Assembly: GCF_018736085.1 (NCBI RefSeq)
Contig: NZ_CP076134.1
Location: forward strand, 3,792,501 to 3,856,500
Direction of reading: 5' to 3'
DNA: 64,000 nt
Source: Bradyrhizobium sediminis
Lineage (GTDB): Bacteria; Pseudomonadota; Alphaproteobacteria; Rhizobiales; Xanthobacteraceae
Made by a program: the position numbers and the translations under genes. Below are positions 43,669 to 53,000 of this stretch, in pieces. Numbering within the stretch: the first letter of the stretch is position 1; every line of letters begins with the position of its first letter. Below the pieces are notes generated by a model. That model did not search any database. It saw only the letters and a list, made by a program, of their open reading frames with translations, and was not told where the DNA came from.

Positions 43669-44778
43669 ATGGGTTCGAAGTCCGCCGCCAATACCGAAAG
43701 TCTGCTCGACGAACTGCAGACCACGCTCGCACATGGGACCGTCGCGCGCCGGGTCGAGACGCTGCGAAAGGTAACCGATCTCTTCATCAACGGCGCGGTG
43801 GATTATTCGGACGAACAGATCGGACTGTTCGACGACGTCTTCCAGTGCCTGATGGAGCACATCGAGACCTCCGCCAGGGCGCTGCTGGCCAATCGCCTCG
43901 CGCCGATCGACACCGCCCCGACCGGCACCATTCGCGCGCTGGCGTTCGACGACATCATCGAAGTCGCGGCTCCGGTACTGTCGAGATCGGAGCGCCTCGA
44001 CGACGAAACGCTGATCGAGACCGCGCGCAACAAGAGCCAGGCGCACTTGCTGGCGATTTCGATACGACGGGTGCTGAGCGGCGCGGTAACCGACGTGCTG
44101 GTACTGCGCGGCAATGACGAGGTGATCCACAGCACCGTCAACAATCCCGGCGCTGAATTCTCCGAGCGGGGCTTCACCCGGCTGGTGCATCGCGCCGAGG
44201 GCGACGACAGCCTCGCGACCTGCCTCGGCATGCGCCCGACGATTCCGCGGCATCTCTACCTGAAGCTGATCGCCAAGGCGTCAGCGACGGTGCGCGAGCG
44301 CCTCGAAGCCGCCCACCCGCGGCAGGCGGGGGAAGTGCCGACCGCGGTGCGGGAAGCGACGCGGCGCGCACGTTCGGCGCCCGTGGCGATCACCAAGCAA
44401 ACCGAGATCACTCACGCACTGATCAAGTCGCTCTACGCGGACGGCCGGCTCGACGAGTTCCAGGTGGCAACGTTTGCCGAGGCCGGCAAATTCGACGAAA
44501 CCAACGCGGCACTCGCGGCACTCGCCAACGTGCCGGTTGCGATCGCGGAAGACATGATGCTGGAAACCCGCGCCGAGGGCGTGATGATCCTCGCCAAGGT
44601 CGGGGGGTTGTCGTGGTCGACGGTGAAGGCGATCATCAACATGCGCGGCGACCTCTCGGGGACGGAACCAGCCGACCTTCAGACCTGCAAGGCCACCTAT
44701 GAGCGGTTGCGGCCTTCGACCGCGCAGCAGGTGCTGCGCTTCCACCGCATGCAGCAAAATGCGTCGCCGGCGGCATAG
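43669..44778 (+). CDS. DUF2336 family protein
   Basis: This 369-residue, all-helical cytoplasmic protein belongs to DUF2336. It starts with LLDELQTTLAHGTVARRVET and LRKVTDLFINGAVDYSDEQI, then shows ANRLAPIDTAPTGTIRALAF and APVLSRSERLDDETLIETAR, the repeats expected of this alphaproteobacterial family, and later SVEDMMLE-like and KVGGLSWSTVKAIINMR elements. No enzymatic motif is visible. Function is unknown; the family often sits near signalling or motility genes, and here it follows a diguanylate cyclase gene by 66 bases on the same strand, suggesting a shared transcript. Confidence 0.9.
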   Translation: MGSKSAANTESLLDELQTTLAHGTVARRVETLRKVTDLFINGAVDYSDEQIGLFDDVFQCLMEHIETSARALLANRLAPIDTAPTGTIRALAFDDIIEVAAPVLSRSERLDDETLIETARNKSQAHLLAISIRRVLSGAVTDVLVLRGNDEVIHSTVNNPGAEFSERGFTRLVHRAEGDDSLATCLGMRPTIPRHLYLKLIAKASATVRERLEAAHPRQAGEVPTAVREATRRARSAPVAITKQTEITHALIKSLYADGRLDEFQVATFAEAGKFDETNAALAALANVPVAIAEDMMLETRAEGVMILAKVGGLSWSTVKAIINMRGDLSGTEPADLQTCKATYERLRPSTAQQVLRFHRMQQNASPAA

Positions 44779-44812
44779 ACATTCGGCGTCGTCCCGGCGG
44801 ACGCCGGGGCTG

Positions 44813-45457
44813 CTAGAACCGCAGCACCCGCGATCCCGCCAGCGCGCCGATCGCGGTGACCATGGCGGTGGCGATCGTGTACCAAGTCGCCACGAACAGC
44901 GGTGAATCGTCGATGCAGTGCGCGGCGTAGAGCGTCGCCGCCAGACCCGCCGACAACAGGCCTGCGATCGCGCCGGCGACCGCGGGCCGTGCCGGCGCGC
45001 CGTGACGCAAGCCGATCAGCGCCGCCGCCAGCAACGGCAGCGACAGCAGCGGAATGGCCGTCAGACAGACCATCGAATTGCGGCCGACCAGCCGCGTCAT
45101 GACAGGCAGCCGCTGCGGCATCATCATCTCGCTTGCGATCCCGGCGACGAGAAGCCCGGCCGGAATCAGCAGCAGCCATCCCCAGCCCTGCAGCGAGGCT
45201 TCCGGCCGCGACAGATGCAGGCTGATGGCGATGGCCGAGATCGCCAGCGCCAGCGTCACCGCAAACTTCAGGTCGAAGAACGGATTGCGCATCGCGGTCA
45301 TGACATCCGGCCTGACGCCGAGCTCGGCGACGAACATCGCCACCGAAACCGGCGCCGCCGACAGCAGCGCCAAGGCCAGCACCCACCCGACCGGACGCGC
45401 GCGGTGCGCGTTGTCGGCGGCGAGGATACGAATGAGCTGTTCGGTCTCCATTCTCAT
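44813..45457 (-). CDS. NrsF-type anti-sigma factor (DUF1109)
   Basis: This 214-residue protein has a short cytoplasmic N-terminus (METEQLIRILAADNAHRARP) and six transmembrane helices (PVGWVLALALLSAAPVSVAM through YTIATAMVTAIGALAGS). This is the layout of NrsF/DUF1109 proteins, which sequester a cognate SigF-like ECF factor in the membrane; two conserved periplasmic-side Cys are used by Caulobacter NrsF. Here only one or two Cys are visible (VCLTAIPLL, AAHCIDD). Start 45457 overlaps the sigma stop by 4 bases (ATGA). The pair is a textbook ECF16-type unit. Confidence 0.9.
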   Translation of the reverse strand: MRMETEQLIRILAADNAHRARPVGWVLALALLSAAPVSVAMFVAELGVRPDVMTAMRNPFFDLKFAVTLALAISAIAISLHLSRPEASLQGWGWLLLIPAGLLVAGIASEMMMPQRLPVMTRLVGRNSMVCLTAIPLLSLPLLAAALIGLRHGAPARPAVAGAIAGLLSAGLAATLYAAHCIDDSPLFVATWYTIATAMVTAIGALAGSRVLRF

Positions 45458-45999
45458 TGTCCCCGTAGTTTGGCGGTGAGGCTGGCAAGCCCGCGATGCA
45501 GCGCCACACGCACCGCGCCCTCGCTCATCGCGAATTTCTTCGCCGTGTCCTTGATCGAGGCGCTTTCGACCGCAATCGACTGCAGCACGTCGCGCTGACG
45601 CGCCGGCAGCGACTGGAGCTGGGCCGCGACCTCGCTCGCCGGAGCGGTCTCCGCAGCCGGCTCGCCGGGAAGCAACTCGGCGAAATCGTCGATGTTGACG
45701 AAAACCCGCCGGCCGCGGCGGCGCAGCGCATCGATCAGCTTGTTGCGGGCGATCGCAAACAGCCATGGCGCGAACGGGGCGTCGGCGTCCCAAGTATGCC
45801 GCTTCAAATGCACCGCCAACAGAATGTCCTGCACGATGTCCTCGGATTGATCGACCGGTTGACCTGCCCGCGACAGACCGCGACGCGCCGCGGCCCGGAG
45901 CACCGGCGTGACGGCCTTCAGCAGGCGATGATACGCCGCACTATCGCCTGCAATGGCCGACCGCATCAGGCCGGTCCATTCGTCCTCACGTTCGCGCAC
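45454..45999 (-). CDS. ECF sigma factor of the SigF/ECF16 type
   Basis: This 181-residue sigma factor has region 2 WTGLMRSAIAGDSAAYHRLL, then DQSEDIVQDILLAVHLKRHT and APFAPWLFAIARNKLIDALR. Region 4 contains LQSLPARQRDVLQSIAVESA and IKDTAKKFAMSEGAVRVALH. GTG 45999 is chosen as start because AGGAG lies 5 bases upstream. The frame stays open further upstream but without family resemblance. Its gene overlaps an NrsF-type anti-sigma gene by 4 bases. In Caulobacter such a pair responds to oxidative and heavy-metal stress; the same role here is inferred from the pairing and the promoter motif at 46019-46043. Confidence 0.9.
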   Translation of the reverse strand: MREREDEWTGLMRSAIAGDSAAYHRLLKAVTPVLRAAARRGLSRAGQPVDQSEDIVQDILLAVHLKRHTWDADAPFAPWLFAIARNKLIDALRRRGRRVFVNIDDFAELLPGEPAAETAPASEVAAQLQSLPARQRDVLQSIAVESASIKDTAKKFAMSEGAVRVALHRGLASLTAKLRGQ

Positions 46000-46018
46000 G
46001 CGCGCTCCTGCATTGCAA

Positions 46019-46043
46019 TTCGGTCGAACTTTCAATTTGTTAC
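46019..46043 (-). promoter_or_regulatory. Putative SigF-type autoregulated promoter
   Basis: On the minus strand GTAAC (46043-46039) and CGAA (46022-46019) are separated by 16 bases. This matches my recollection of the motif used by Caulobacter SigF (GTAACC, 16 bases, CGAA). It lies 20 bases upstream of the GTG start of the ECF sigma gene, leaving a very short leader that contains the AGGAG ribosome binding site. Only half of the -35 box beyond GTAAC agrees. Confidence 0.6.
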
Positions 46044-46359
46044 GCCGGAAAGCCGAAATCACGAAATCGTGATCAAGGCTTCGGCGGCGGCCGGAGTCCG
46101 CCCCCCGCATTCCGGGAATCGCGACCACGAATTCCGCACCTCGCAGGCTCATAACACCGATCGTTTCCGCTCGCACCCGCCGCACCGATGGCATGACGTT
46201 TCGCATATCCATGCCGGCGTGCTGCGCACCCGGCACAGCCTCCCCGTTGCCCTGCTTTCGCCCGGTCCAGCCCGAAGATTCCCTTTTTTTGCCCCGCTGC
46301 GGACACGCCTCAGGGTCTCATTTCGCTCGTTGGGGGCGGGCATATGGGGAGATTGCCAG

Positions 46360-46992
46360 ATGATCATCAAAGCCAGCGGGCGCTCGGCGTTGATCCTCGT
46401 TACTGGGCTGTTCGTGTGTTTCGCGGGGCCGTCGCAGGCGGCGCCGGACGCTGACAAGGCGACCGCGAGTTCAAGATCCGAAAGCGCCAAGGCGGCGACT
46501 GCTGCGAACAGCAAGCAGGCCAAACGCAGCGCGCGCTCCTGGAAGAAATACGCGCAGCGGAAATCCAGCAGGGCCGCACTGAAATCCTCGGCGGGCAAGA
46601 AGGCGACCGACGACGCCGACAACAGCGTCGATAGCTCGGCCAAGATCCCGCCTTCGGTTGCCAACGCCAACGCCCAACTGGCATCCACCGAAGCGCCGGC
46701 CGACAGCGCCAGGGCGATGTCCGCAAAGGCCACCACGATCCTGCAGGCTGCCGCGGACAAGCCGGCCGACAGCCAGGTGGTCTCCGCCGATCAGCTCAAC
46801 GACCTCGACCGCGCATTGCAGGAGAGCAGGCCGCCCGCACCAACCCTGGCGCTGGCCTCGGCCGAGCCGCCCACCCTGGCCAGCAGCAAGGAAGACTCCA
46901 CCTGGGACCGGACCTCACTGATCGGGAAAATCTTCATCGGCTTCGGCGCGCTGCTGACGATGGCCTCCGCCGCGCGCATGTTCATGGCGTGA
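46360..46992 (+). CDS. Secreted Lys/Ala/Ser-rich protein with C-terminal membrane helix
   Basis: This 210-residue protein has a signal peptide (SALILVTGLFVCFAGPSQAA, cleavage near 28) and a strongly basic, low-complexity region about 30-85 (SKQAKRSARSWKKYAQRKSS, RAALKSSAGKKATDD). An Ala/Pro-rich linker and a C-terminal hydrophobic helix follow (IGKIFIGFGALLTMASAARM). The basic part may bind peptidoglycan, polysaccharide or DNA. I do not recognise a family. The preceding 360 bases (46000-46359) contain the ECF sigma promoter and no other gene. Confidence 0.7.
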   Translation: MIIKASGRSALILVTGLFVCFAGPSQAAPDADKATASSRSESAKAATAANSKQAKRSARSWKKYAQRKSSRAALKSSAGKKATDDADNSVDSSAKIPPSVANANAQLASTEAPADSARAMSAKATTILQAAADKPADSQVVSADQLNDLDRALQESRPPAPTLALASAEPPTLASSKEDSTWDRTSLIGKIFIGFGALLTMASAARMFMA

Positions 46993-47097
46993 CGCGGCGC
47001 CTTGGCGCTGCGTCGCGTCCGGGACACGGACATCACCCCACTTGAAGCGCCCCCCGCCAGCGGGCACATTGCCCGCGAAATCAGGCACGGGGTAACC

Positions 47098-47877
47098 ATG
47101 AGCACGTTCGAACACATCATCGTCGAAAGCAAAGGCGCGGTCGGCATCATCACGCTGAACCGTCCGAAGATGCTCAATGCGCTGTCTTTCGACGTGTTCA
47201 GGGAGATCGCCGCCGCGGTCGACGATCTCGAGGCCGACGACGGAATCGGATGCATCGTGCTGACCGGCAGCGAAAAGGCCTTCGCGGCGGGCGCCGATAT
47301 CAAGGAAATGCAGCCGAAGACCTTCATCGACATGTTTTCCAGCGATTTCGCCGCCGTCGGCGGCGACCGCGTCGCCAATTGCCGCAAGCCGACGATTGCC
47401 GCCGTCAGCGGCTATGCGCTGGGCGGCGGCTGCGAACTGGCCATGATGTGCGACATCATCATCGCCGCGGACACCGCCAAATTCGGTCAGCCGGAGATCA
47501 CGCTCGGCACCATTCCCGGCATCGGCGGAACGCAGCGGCTGACGCGCGCGGTCGGCAAATCCAAGGCGATGGACCTCTGCCTCACCGGCCGGATGATGGA
47601 TGCCGCCGAGGCGGAACGCTCGGGCCTGGTCAGCCGCGTCGTGCCCGCAGACAAATTGATGGCGGAAGCGCTGGCGGCGGCGGAAAAGATCGCCGCGATG
47701 TCGCGTCCGGCGGCGGCCATGGCCAAGGAAGCCATCAACCGCGCCTTCGAGACGCCGCTGTCGGAAGGCATGAACGTCGAGCGCAATCTGTTTCACGCGA
47801 CCTTCGCGCTGGAGGACCGCTCCGAAGGCATGGCGGCGTTCATCGAGAAGCGCAAGCCGGTGAACAAGAACAGGTAA
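47098..47877 (+). CDS. Enoyl-CoA hydratase
   Basis: This 259-residue crotonase-fold enzyme hydrates trans-2-enoyl-CoA in fatty acid oxidation. The oxyanion-hole segments are [12 protein letters not shown] and [17 protein letters not shown], with the first catalytic Glu in the GGGCE turn. The second lies in [20 protein letters not shown] (PE). The C-terminal [19 protein letters not shown] is typical. The sequence is close to mitochondrial-type short-chain enoyl-CoA hydratase. ATG 47098 is used. The gene is alone, with no thiolase or dehydrogenase gene adjacent. Confidence 0.95.
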   Translation: MSTFEHIIVESKGAVGIITLNRPKMLNALSFDVFREIAAAVDDLEADDGIGCIVLTGSEKAFAAGADIKEMQPKTFIDMFSSDFAAVGGDRVANCRKPTIAAVSGYALGGGCELAMMCDIIIAADTAKFGQPEITLGTIPGIGGTQRLTRAVGKSKAMDLCLTGRMMDAAEAERSGLVSRVVPADKLMAEALAAAEKIAAMSRPAAAMAKEAINRAFETPLSEGMNVERNLFHATFALEDRSEGMAAFIEKRKPVNKNR

Positions 47878-47975
47878 CCGCGCAGTTTCCCGCTTGTCGT
47901 CCCCGCGAACCGGGCCGTGCAAGAACCACCCTTTGGTGCTGGATTTTGCGAGGCAGAGATTGATTCGGGGGCGAG

Positions 47976-48140
47976 ATGGCACACGCGGAAGGCCAGTCGC
48001 GATATCAGGCGACGCTGTATCCGGAGACATTGGACGAGGTGATCGCCCGGCATCTGCTCACGGTTTGCATACCAGTCCTCCAGCCGCTTCCGGTGCGGGC
48101 ATCCGGGCTCGAACCGCAACACCTCTCCGGAATGAGTTGA
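47976..48140 (+). pseudogene. N-terminal fragment of an IS1182-like transposase
   Basis: ATG 47976 preceded by GGGGGCGAG opens a frame reading MAHAEGQSRYQATLYPETLD followed by EVIA, which resembles the start of IS1182/IS5-type DDE transposases (pattern GxxRxQxxLxPExLDD). After about 24 residues the similarity ends and the frame stops at 48140 with unrelated residues. No DDE motifs or inverted repeats are visible. The rest of the 377-base gap between the hydratase gene and tolC (47878-48254) holds no gene; a GTCGTCCCCGCG repeat scrap is at its left end. Confidence 0.5.
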
Positions 48141-48254
48141 AAGTCCACCGTTTTCCCGCGCGGCAGTTTGCCTGTGGCGTCCGCGCGCTCTAAACAGGTA
48201 AGGGTGTCGAAGGCGTCGGCGGGGGCGGACGGCCGGGGGTTGTAGCGGGATCAC

Positions 48255-49667
48255 ATGGTTGGGCGTGCCGCTAGAGTTGGCCACGTGGGAAGGCGCGTGC
48301 TTCGATCGGGCATTTGTCTTGGCGTGGCGCTGTGTTTTGCCGCTACCGCGGCTCGGGGCGAAGCCCTCCCGGAGGCCCTGGCCAAGGCCTATCAGTCCAA
48401 TCCGCAGCTCAATGCCGAACGGGCGCGGCAGCGGGCTACCGACGAGAACGTGCCGCAGGCGCTGGCGGGTTACCGGCCGCAAATCGTCGCCAGCCTCAGC
48501 GGCGGCCTGCAGGCGGTGCGCAACCTGCTGCCGGACAATACGGTTCAATCGGCGACCCTGAAACCCTGGACCATCGGGGTGACGGTGACCCAGACGCTGT
48601 TCAACGGATTCAAGACCGCCAACAGCGTCCGGGTGGCGGAACTGCAGGTGCAGTCCGGCCGCGAAGCGCTGCGCAATGTCGGCCAGGGCGTGCTGCTCGA
48701 CGCCGTCACCGCCTACACCAACGTGCTGGCCAATCAGTCGCTGGTCGCAGCGCAGCGCTCCAACGTCGCCTTCCTGCGGGAAACCCTCAGCATCACCCAG
48801 AAACGCCTCAACGCCGGCGACGTGACGCCGACCGACACCGCGCAGGCCGAAGCACGGCTCAACCGGGGCCTTGCGGATCTCAACGCCGCCGAGGTCAGCC
48901 TCGCCATCAGCCAGGCGACCTACACCCAGGTGATCGGAAATCCGCCGGCGGAATTGCGCCCCGCCGAAACCGTGGACCGCTATCTGCCGCGCAGCCGCGA
49001 CGACGCCACCGGCCTCGCCTTCAAGGGCCATCCCGCCGTGCTTGCCGCCGGTTTCGACGTCGATGTCGCCTCGACCACCATCCGCGTCGCCGAGAGCAGC
49101 CTGCTGCCCACCATCACCCTGCAGGGCAGTGCCAGCCGCAGCAGCCAGGCAGACCCGACGCTGGGCACATTCGGGACCGATCAAGCCTCCATCCTCGGCC
49201 AGATGAACGCGCCGATCTACGATGGCGGCGCGGGGGCATCGCAGACCCGACAGGCCAAGGAACTGGCAGCGCAAAGCCGGCTGGTGCTCGATCAGGTCCG
49301 CAATCAGGCGCGCACCGCGGCGGTCGGCGCGTGGGTCGCCAATGAAGGCGCCAAGATCGCGGTGACGGCATCGGAGTCCGAAGTGCGCGCCGCGACCGTC
49401 GCACTGCAGGGGGTGCAGAAGGAAGCGCAAGGCGGCCAGCGCACCACCGTCGACGTGCTGAACTCGCAGCAGGATCTGATCTCGGCGAAGGCCCGGCTGA
49501 TCGGCGCGCAGCGCGATCGCGTGATCGCCTCCTACACGCTGCTCAGCGCGATCGGCAGGCTCGACGTCAAGACGCTTGGGCTCAATACGCCGGACTACCT
49601 GCCTGAAGTGCACTATCATCAGGTGCGCGACGCCTGGCACGGCCTGCGCACGCCGTCAGGGCAGTAA
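48255..49667 (+). CDS. TolC-family outer membrane efflux/secretion protein
   Basis: This 470-residue protein has a signal peptide (RSGICLGVALCFAATAARGE, cleavage about residue 35) and two OEP repeats. The first includes EALAKAYQSNPQLNAERARQ, the beta-barrel strand ATLKPWTIGVTVTQTLFNGF and the long coiled helices RVAELQVQSGREALRNVGQG. The second begins near FKGHPAVLAAGFDVDVASTT and contains MNAPIYDGGAGASQTRQAKE. It fits the TolC type used with type I secretion and EmrAB-like pumps, and could serve the HlyD-type proteins at 860-2170 and 36924-38003. The gene is monocistronic. Confidence 0.95.
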   Translation: MVGRAARVGHVGRRVLRSGICLGVALCFAATAARGEALPEALAKAYQSNPQLNAERARQRATDENVPQALAGYRPQIVASLSGGLQAVRNLLPDNTVQSATLKPWTIGVTVTQTLFNGFKTANSVRVAELQVQSGREALRNVGQGVLLDAVTAYTNVLANQSLVAAQRSNVAFLRETLSITQKRLNAGDVTPTDTAQAEARLNRGLADLNAAEVSLAISQATYTQVIGNPPAELRPAETVDRYLPRSRDDATGLAFKGHPAVLAAGFDVDVASTTIRVAESSLLPTITLQGSASRSSQADPTLGTFGTDQASILGQMNAPIYDGGAGASQTRQAKELAAQSRLVLDQVRNQARTAAVGAWVANEGAKIAVTASESEVRAATVALQGVQKEAQGGQRTTVDVLNSQQDLISAKARLIGAQRDRVIASYTLLSAIGRLDVKTLGLNTPDYLPEVHYHQVRDAWHGLRTPSGQ

Positions 49668-49675
49668 GGCTGGTC

Positions 49676-49969
49676 CCTCAGCCGGCCGAAACGGCCAATC
49701 TGGCTGCGCACCGCGCGCATCGAATTGCCGAGGCCGCAGCGGAGCGCGAATTTCATCAGCGTTGCCGGCGTTGCCGGGCCAGCGAGACCGGCGATCAGCA
49801 GGATACGGCTGACGTCAGCCTCGCTGCGCAACCGCGTCAGAAAGTCGCCGAGCATTTCGCGCGCGGCGATATGCGGGACCGGATTGTAACCGGTGCGGCG
49901 CAGCGCGGTAAAGGCAGCAACCACCGCTTGCTCTTCCGGCGCTGCGAGCCCATTCTTGCCAGGGATCCA
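49676..49969 (-). pseudogene. Methylenetetrahydrofolate reductase remnant with internal deletion
   Basis: On the minus strand one frame reads WIPGKNGLAAPEEQAVVAAF, then TALRRTGYNPVPHIAAREML and GDFLTRLRSEADVSRILLIA, characteristic of the N-terminal half of MetF-type reductases. It continues directly into GLAGPATPATLMKFALRCGL and GNSMRAVRSQIGRFGRLR, which in intact proteins lies about 100 residues further on. The intervening flavin-site segment is missing, and both ends are lost. No start codon or complete domain remains. It occupies most of the 365-base gap 49668-50032 between tolC and the adenylate cyclase gene; the rest is featureless. Confidence 0.6.
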
Positions 49970-50032
49970 GGACCCGATCGATAAGGTCCGGGATCAGATC
50001 GCGCCATCGCGGCTCCCGCGAGGTATTGATCC

Positions 50033-53000
50033 ATGAACTGCTCCGGTTGCGGTTTCGAGGTTCAGAGCGGCTTTGCTTTCTGTCCGAAATGCGGGGTGAA
50101 GCAACCGAATGCGTGCCCCGGCTGCGGCCATGCGTGCGCACCGGATTTTACGTATTGCCCGAAATGCGGCGCCCAGATCGACGACGCCGTTAAAGCCGGC
50201 AACCGACGGAAGCCGTCGTCTCCGACGATTCCGACGACGGTCCCGATTGGGGCCCAGCCACCAGCGCCGATGCCGGACCCGATTGCCGCGACCGAGCGAG
50301 GACACCGCAGGGCAGACACCGAAGCCAACCGCCGGACCATTACCGTGCTGTTTGCGGACCTCAGTGGCTTTACCACCATGAGCGAGCAACTCGACCCGGA
50401 AGTCATGCAGACTCTTCAAAACGAATTGTTCGAGGAATTGACGGCAGCGGTGCAAAGTTTTGGCGGCTTCGTGGACAAATTCATCGGCGATGCGCTGCTC
50501 GCGCTGTTTGGTGCGCCGGCCGCGCACGAAGACGACCCTGAGCGGGCGGTTCGCGCGGCCCTCGACATGATCAAGCGGACGGCGCAGCTCGGAGAACGTT
50601 CGCAGATATACGCCGGTTCGCCGCTCATGCTCCATATCGGCATCAACACCGGGCACGTGGTTGCGGGTGGGCTCGGTGCGGGGGTCGCCAAGTCCTATTC
50701 AGTGACCGGCGATACGGTGAATACCGCCCAACGATTGCAGTCGATGGCACCTCCGGGCGAGGTGCTGGTGGGGCCACTGACCCACCGCCTTACCCGCCAT
50801 GCATTTTCGTATGAATCACTTGGCGACGTTACGCTCCGCGGCAAGATGGGCAGCGTGCTGGTCCATCGTCTGAAGGGGCCGCTCGACACGCCGCGTGCGG
50901 CACGAGGACTCGAAATACTGGGCCTGAGCGCGCCGCTGATCGGGCGCGACGCCGAGATTGCCCGCATGATCGGGAGCCTCGATCTGGCGTGTGGCGGAAC
51001 TGCTCAACTGATGCGCCTGGTTGGCGAAGCCGGCATCGGAAAATCTCGCCTGGTGGATGAATTCGTTACCCGCACCCGTGATGAGGACCGCTTCGCAGGC
51101 GTGGCAATCCGGCGGGCGGTCTGCTCGCCGCTGGGTGAGCAATCCTACGGTACTCTTGCCGCGGTGCTGTGCAGTGCTTATGGCATCGCGCACAAGGCTT
51201 CGGCGGTAGAGGCGCAGGCCAAGCTGACCGAAGCGCTGTCGGAGCTTGGCCTGGCGGCCGAAGAGATCGAGCGCCTGATGCCCCTCTACTTCCACGTTCT
51301 CGGTCTCGGCGACCCCGACGAGGCCCTGCAACATGTCGAGCCGGAACAACTCCGGCGACAGATTTTTTTCGCAATCCGCACAGTGTTCGAACGGCGTCTG
51401 GCCCTGTCGCCCCTCCTGATCATTGTGGAAGACCTGCACTGGGCCGATGCCGCGTCGCTCGAGGCGCTGCGGTTCCTGATGGATCGGCTGGAGCGCCGAC
51501 GGCTGATGCTATTGTTCACGCACCGGCCAATGCTTGAAATGGATCAACTCGATTCAAGTCGAATTAGCCACACAATACTCCGGCTGGCGCCCCTCGGCGC
51601 CGCTGACGGGCAAAGGCTGCTCGCGGCGTTGTTCGGTCTCGGTTGCAACGAATTATCCGGCAATCTATCCAATCGAATCCTTGAACGCGCGAGCGGGAAT
51701 CCGCTGTTCATCGAAGAAATCATACGCGGTCTCATCGAAGCCGGCGTTTTGGAACGCGACGGCTCGCACTGGCAGATCAAGTCCGATGAGGCGGCCGCCG
51801 ACATTCCGGCGAGCATTCAGGCGTTGTTGCTCGCGCGCGTGGATCGGCTACCACACGTGGTGCGCAGGTTGGCGCAGGAGGCAGCAGTCATCGGGCCGCG
51901 CTTCGATGCTTCCCTTCTCGGCGCCACGGCGACCGACCCGGCGAAAGTAGAGGCAGGGCTTGAACTGCTGTGCGACGCCGAGATTATCGAGGAGATCTCG
52001 GGCGCGAATTCGATTTCGCTGCAATCCTACCGTTTCACGCAAACCATGCTTCAGGATGTAATCTACCAAAACCTGCTTCTGCAGCGGCGCATCGAGATGC
52101 ATGGCCGGATCGGTGCCGCTCTGGAGCGGTTGTATGGAGATGATCCCGAGCGGCTCGAAGACCTCATACTGCTGGGACATCATTTCAGCCTCAGCGCGAG
52201 CAAGCCGAAGGGCGCACGCTACCTGAGCGCGGCCGGCGATCGAGCACGCGCGACTTACGCCAACGACGACGCCATCCGTCTCTATCAGCAGGCGCTCGCC
52301 GTCTTGTTGACCGCCGGCGATCAAGGACCGGAACGGCTCGTGCTGTACGAGCGAATAGCCGATCTGTGCCGGGCGGCCGGCCGTCGGAACACGGCCGACG
52401 AACATTACCAGACGGTGTTGGAGGCCCACCGCGCTTCCGGGAACCGCGCCGCCGCAGCGCGAATACTTCGCAAGCTTGGCCAGTTGCTGTGGGACGCCGG
52501 CAAACGAAACAAGGCGGAGGCGCATTACGCCGAGGCGGCTGCGCTGCTTGAAGGGACCGATGCGCCGATCGAGTGGGCGCACCTCTTGCAGGAGCGCGGC
52601 CATCTCGCGTTTCGCATGGGCGATCACGCGGCGGCTGCGAGATGGGCAGACGAGGCGCTTGGCTACGCTCAATCCGTGCCGCCGGATCTGGATGAGCAGA
52701 CTAGACTCGAGGCGGCGCGCGCCACTGCAGAGGCTCTCAATACCAAAGGGGTTGCGCTGGCGCGGCTGGGACGGAGCCGGGAGGCCGTATGCGAGGTGGA
52801 GCGAAGCGTCGCGGCTGCCGAAGCCGCCGGCCTTCTCAGCGCAGCCTGCCGCGGTTACACCAATCTTGGCGTGCTCTACACCATGGTCGATCCGGCGCGA
52901 GCCATCGAGGTGTGCCGGCGCGGCCTCGATGTGGCGCGTCGGATCGGCGATCTCGGCTTTCAGGCGCGGCTTCTTGCCAATCTCGCCGTCGCCTGCTGCA

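Noticed and set aside
45496..46360. Upstream extension of the frame of the secreted protein at 46360
   Set aside because: The extension runs antisense through the ECF sigma gene; a signal peptide begins at 46360.
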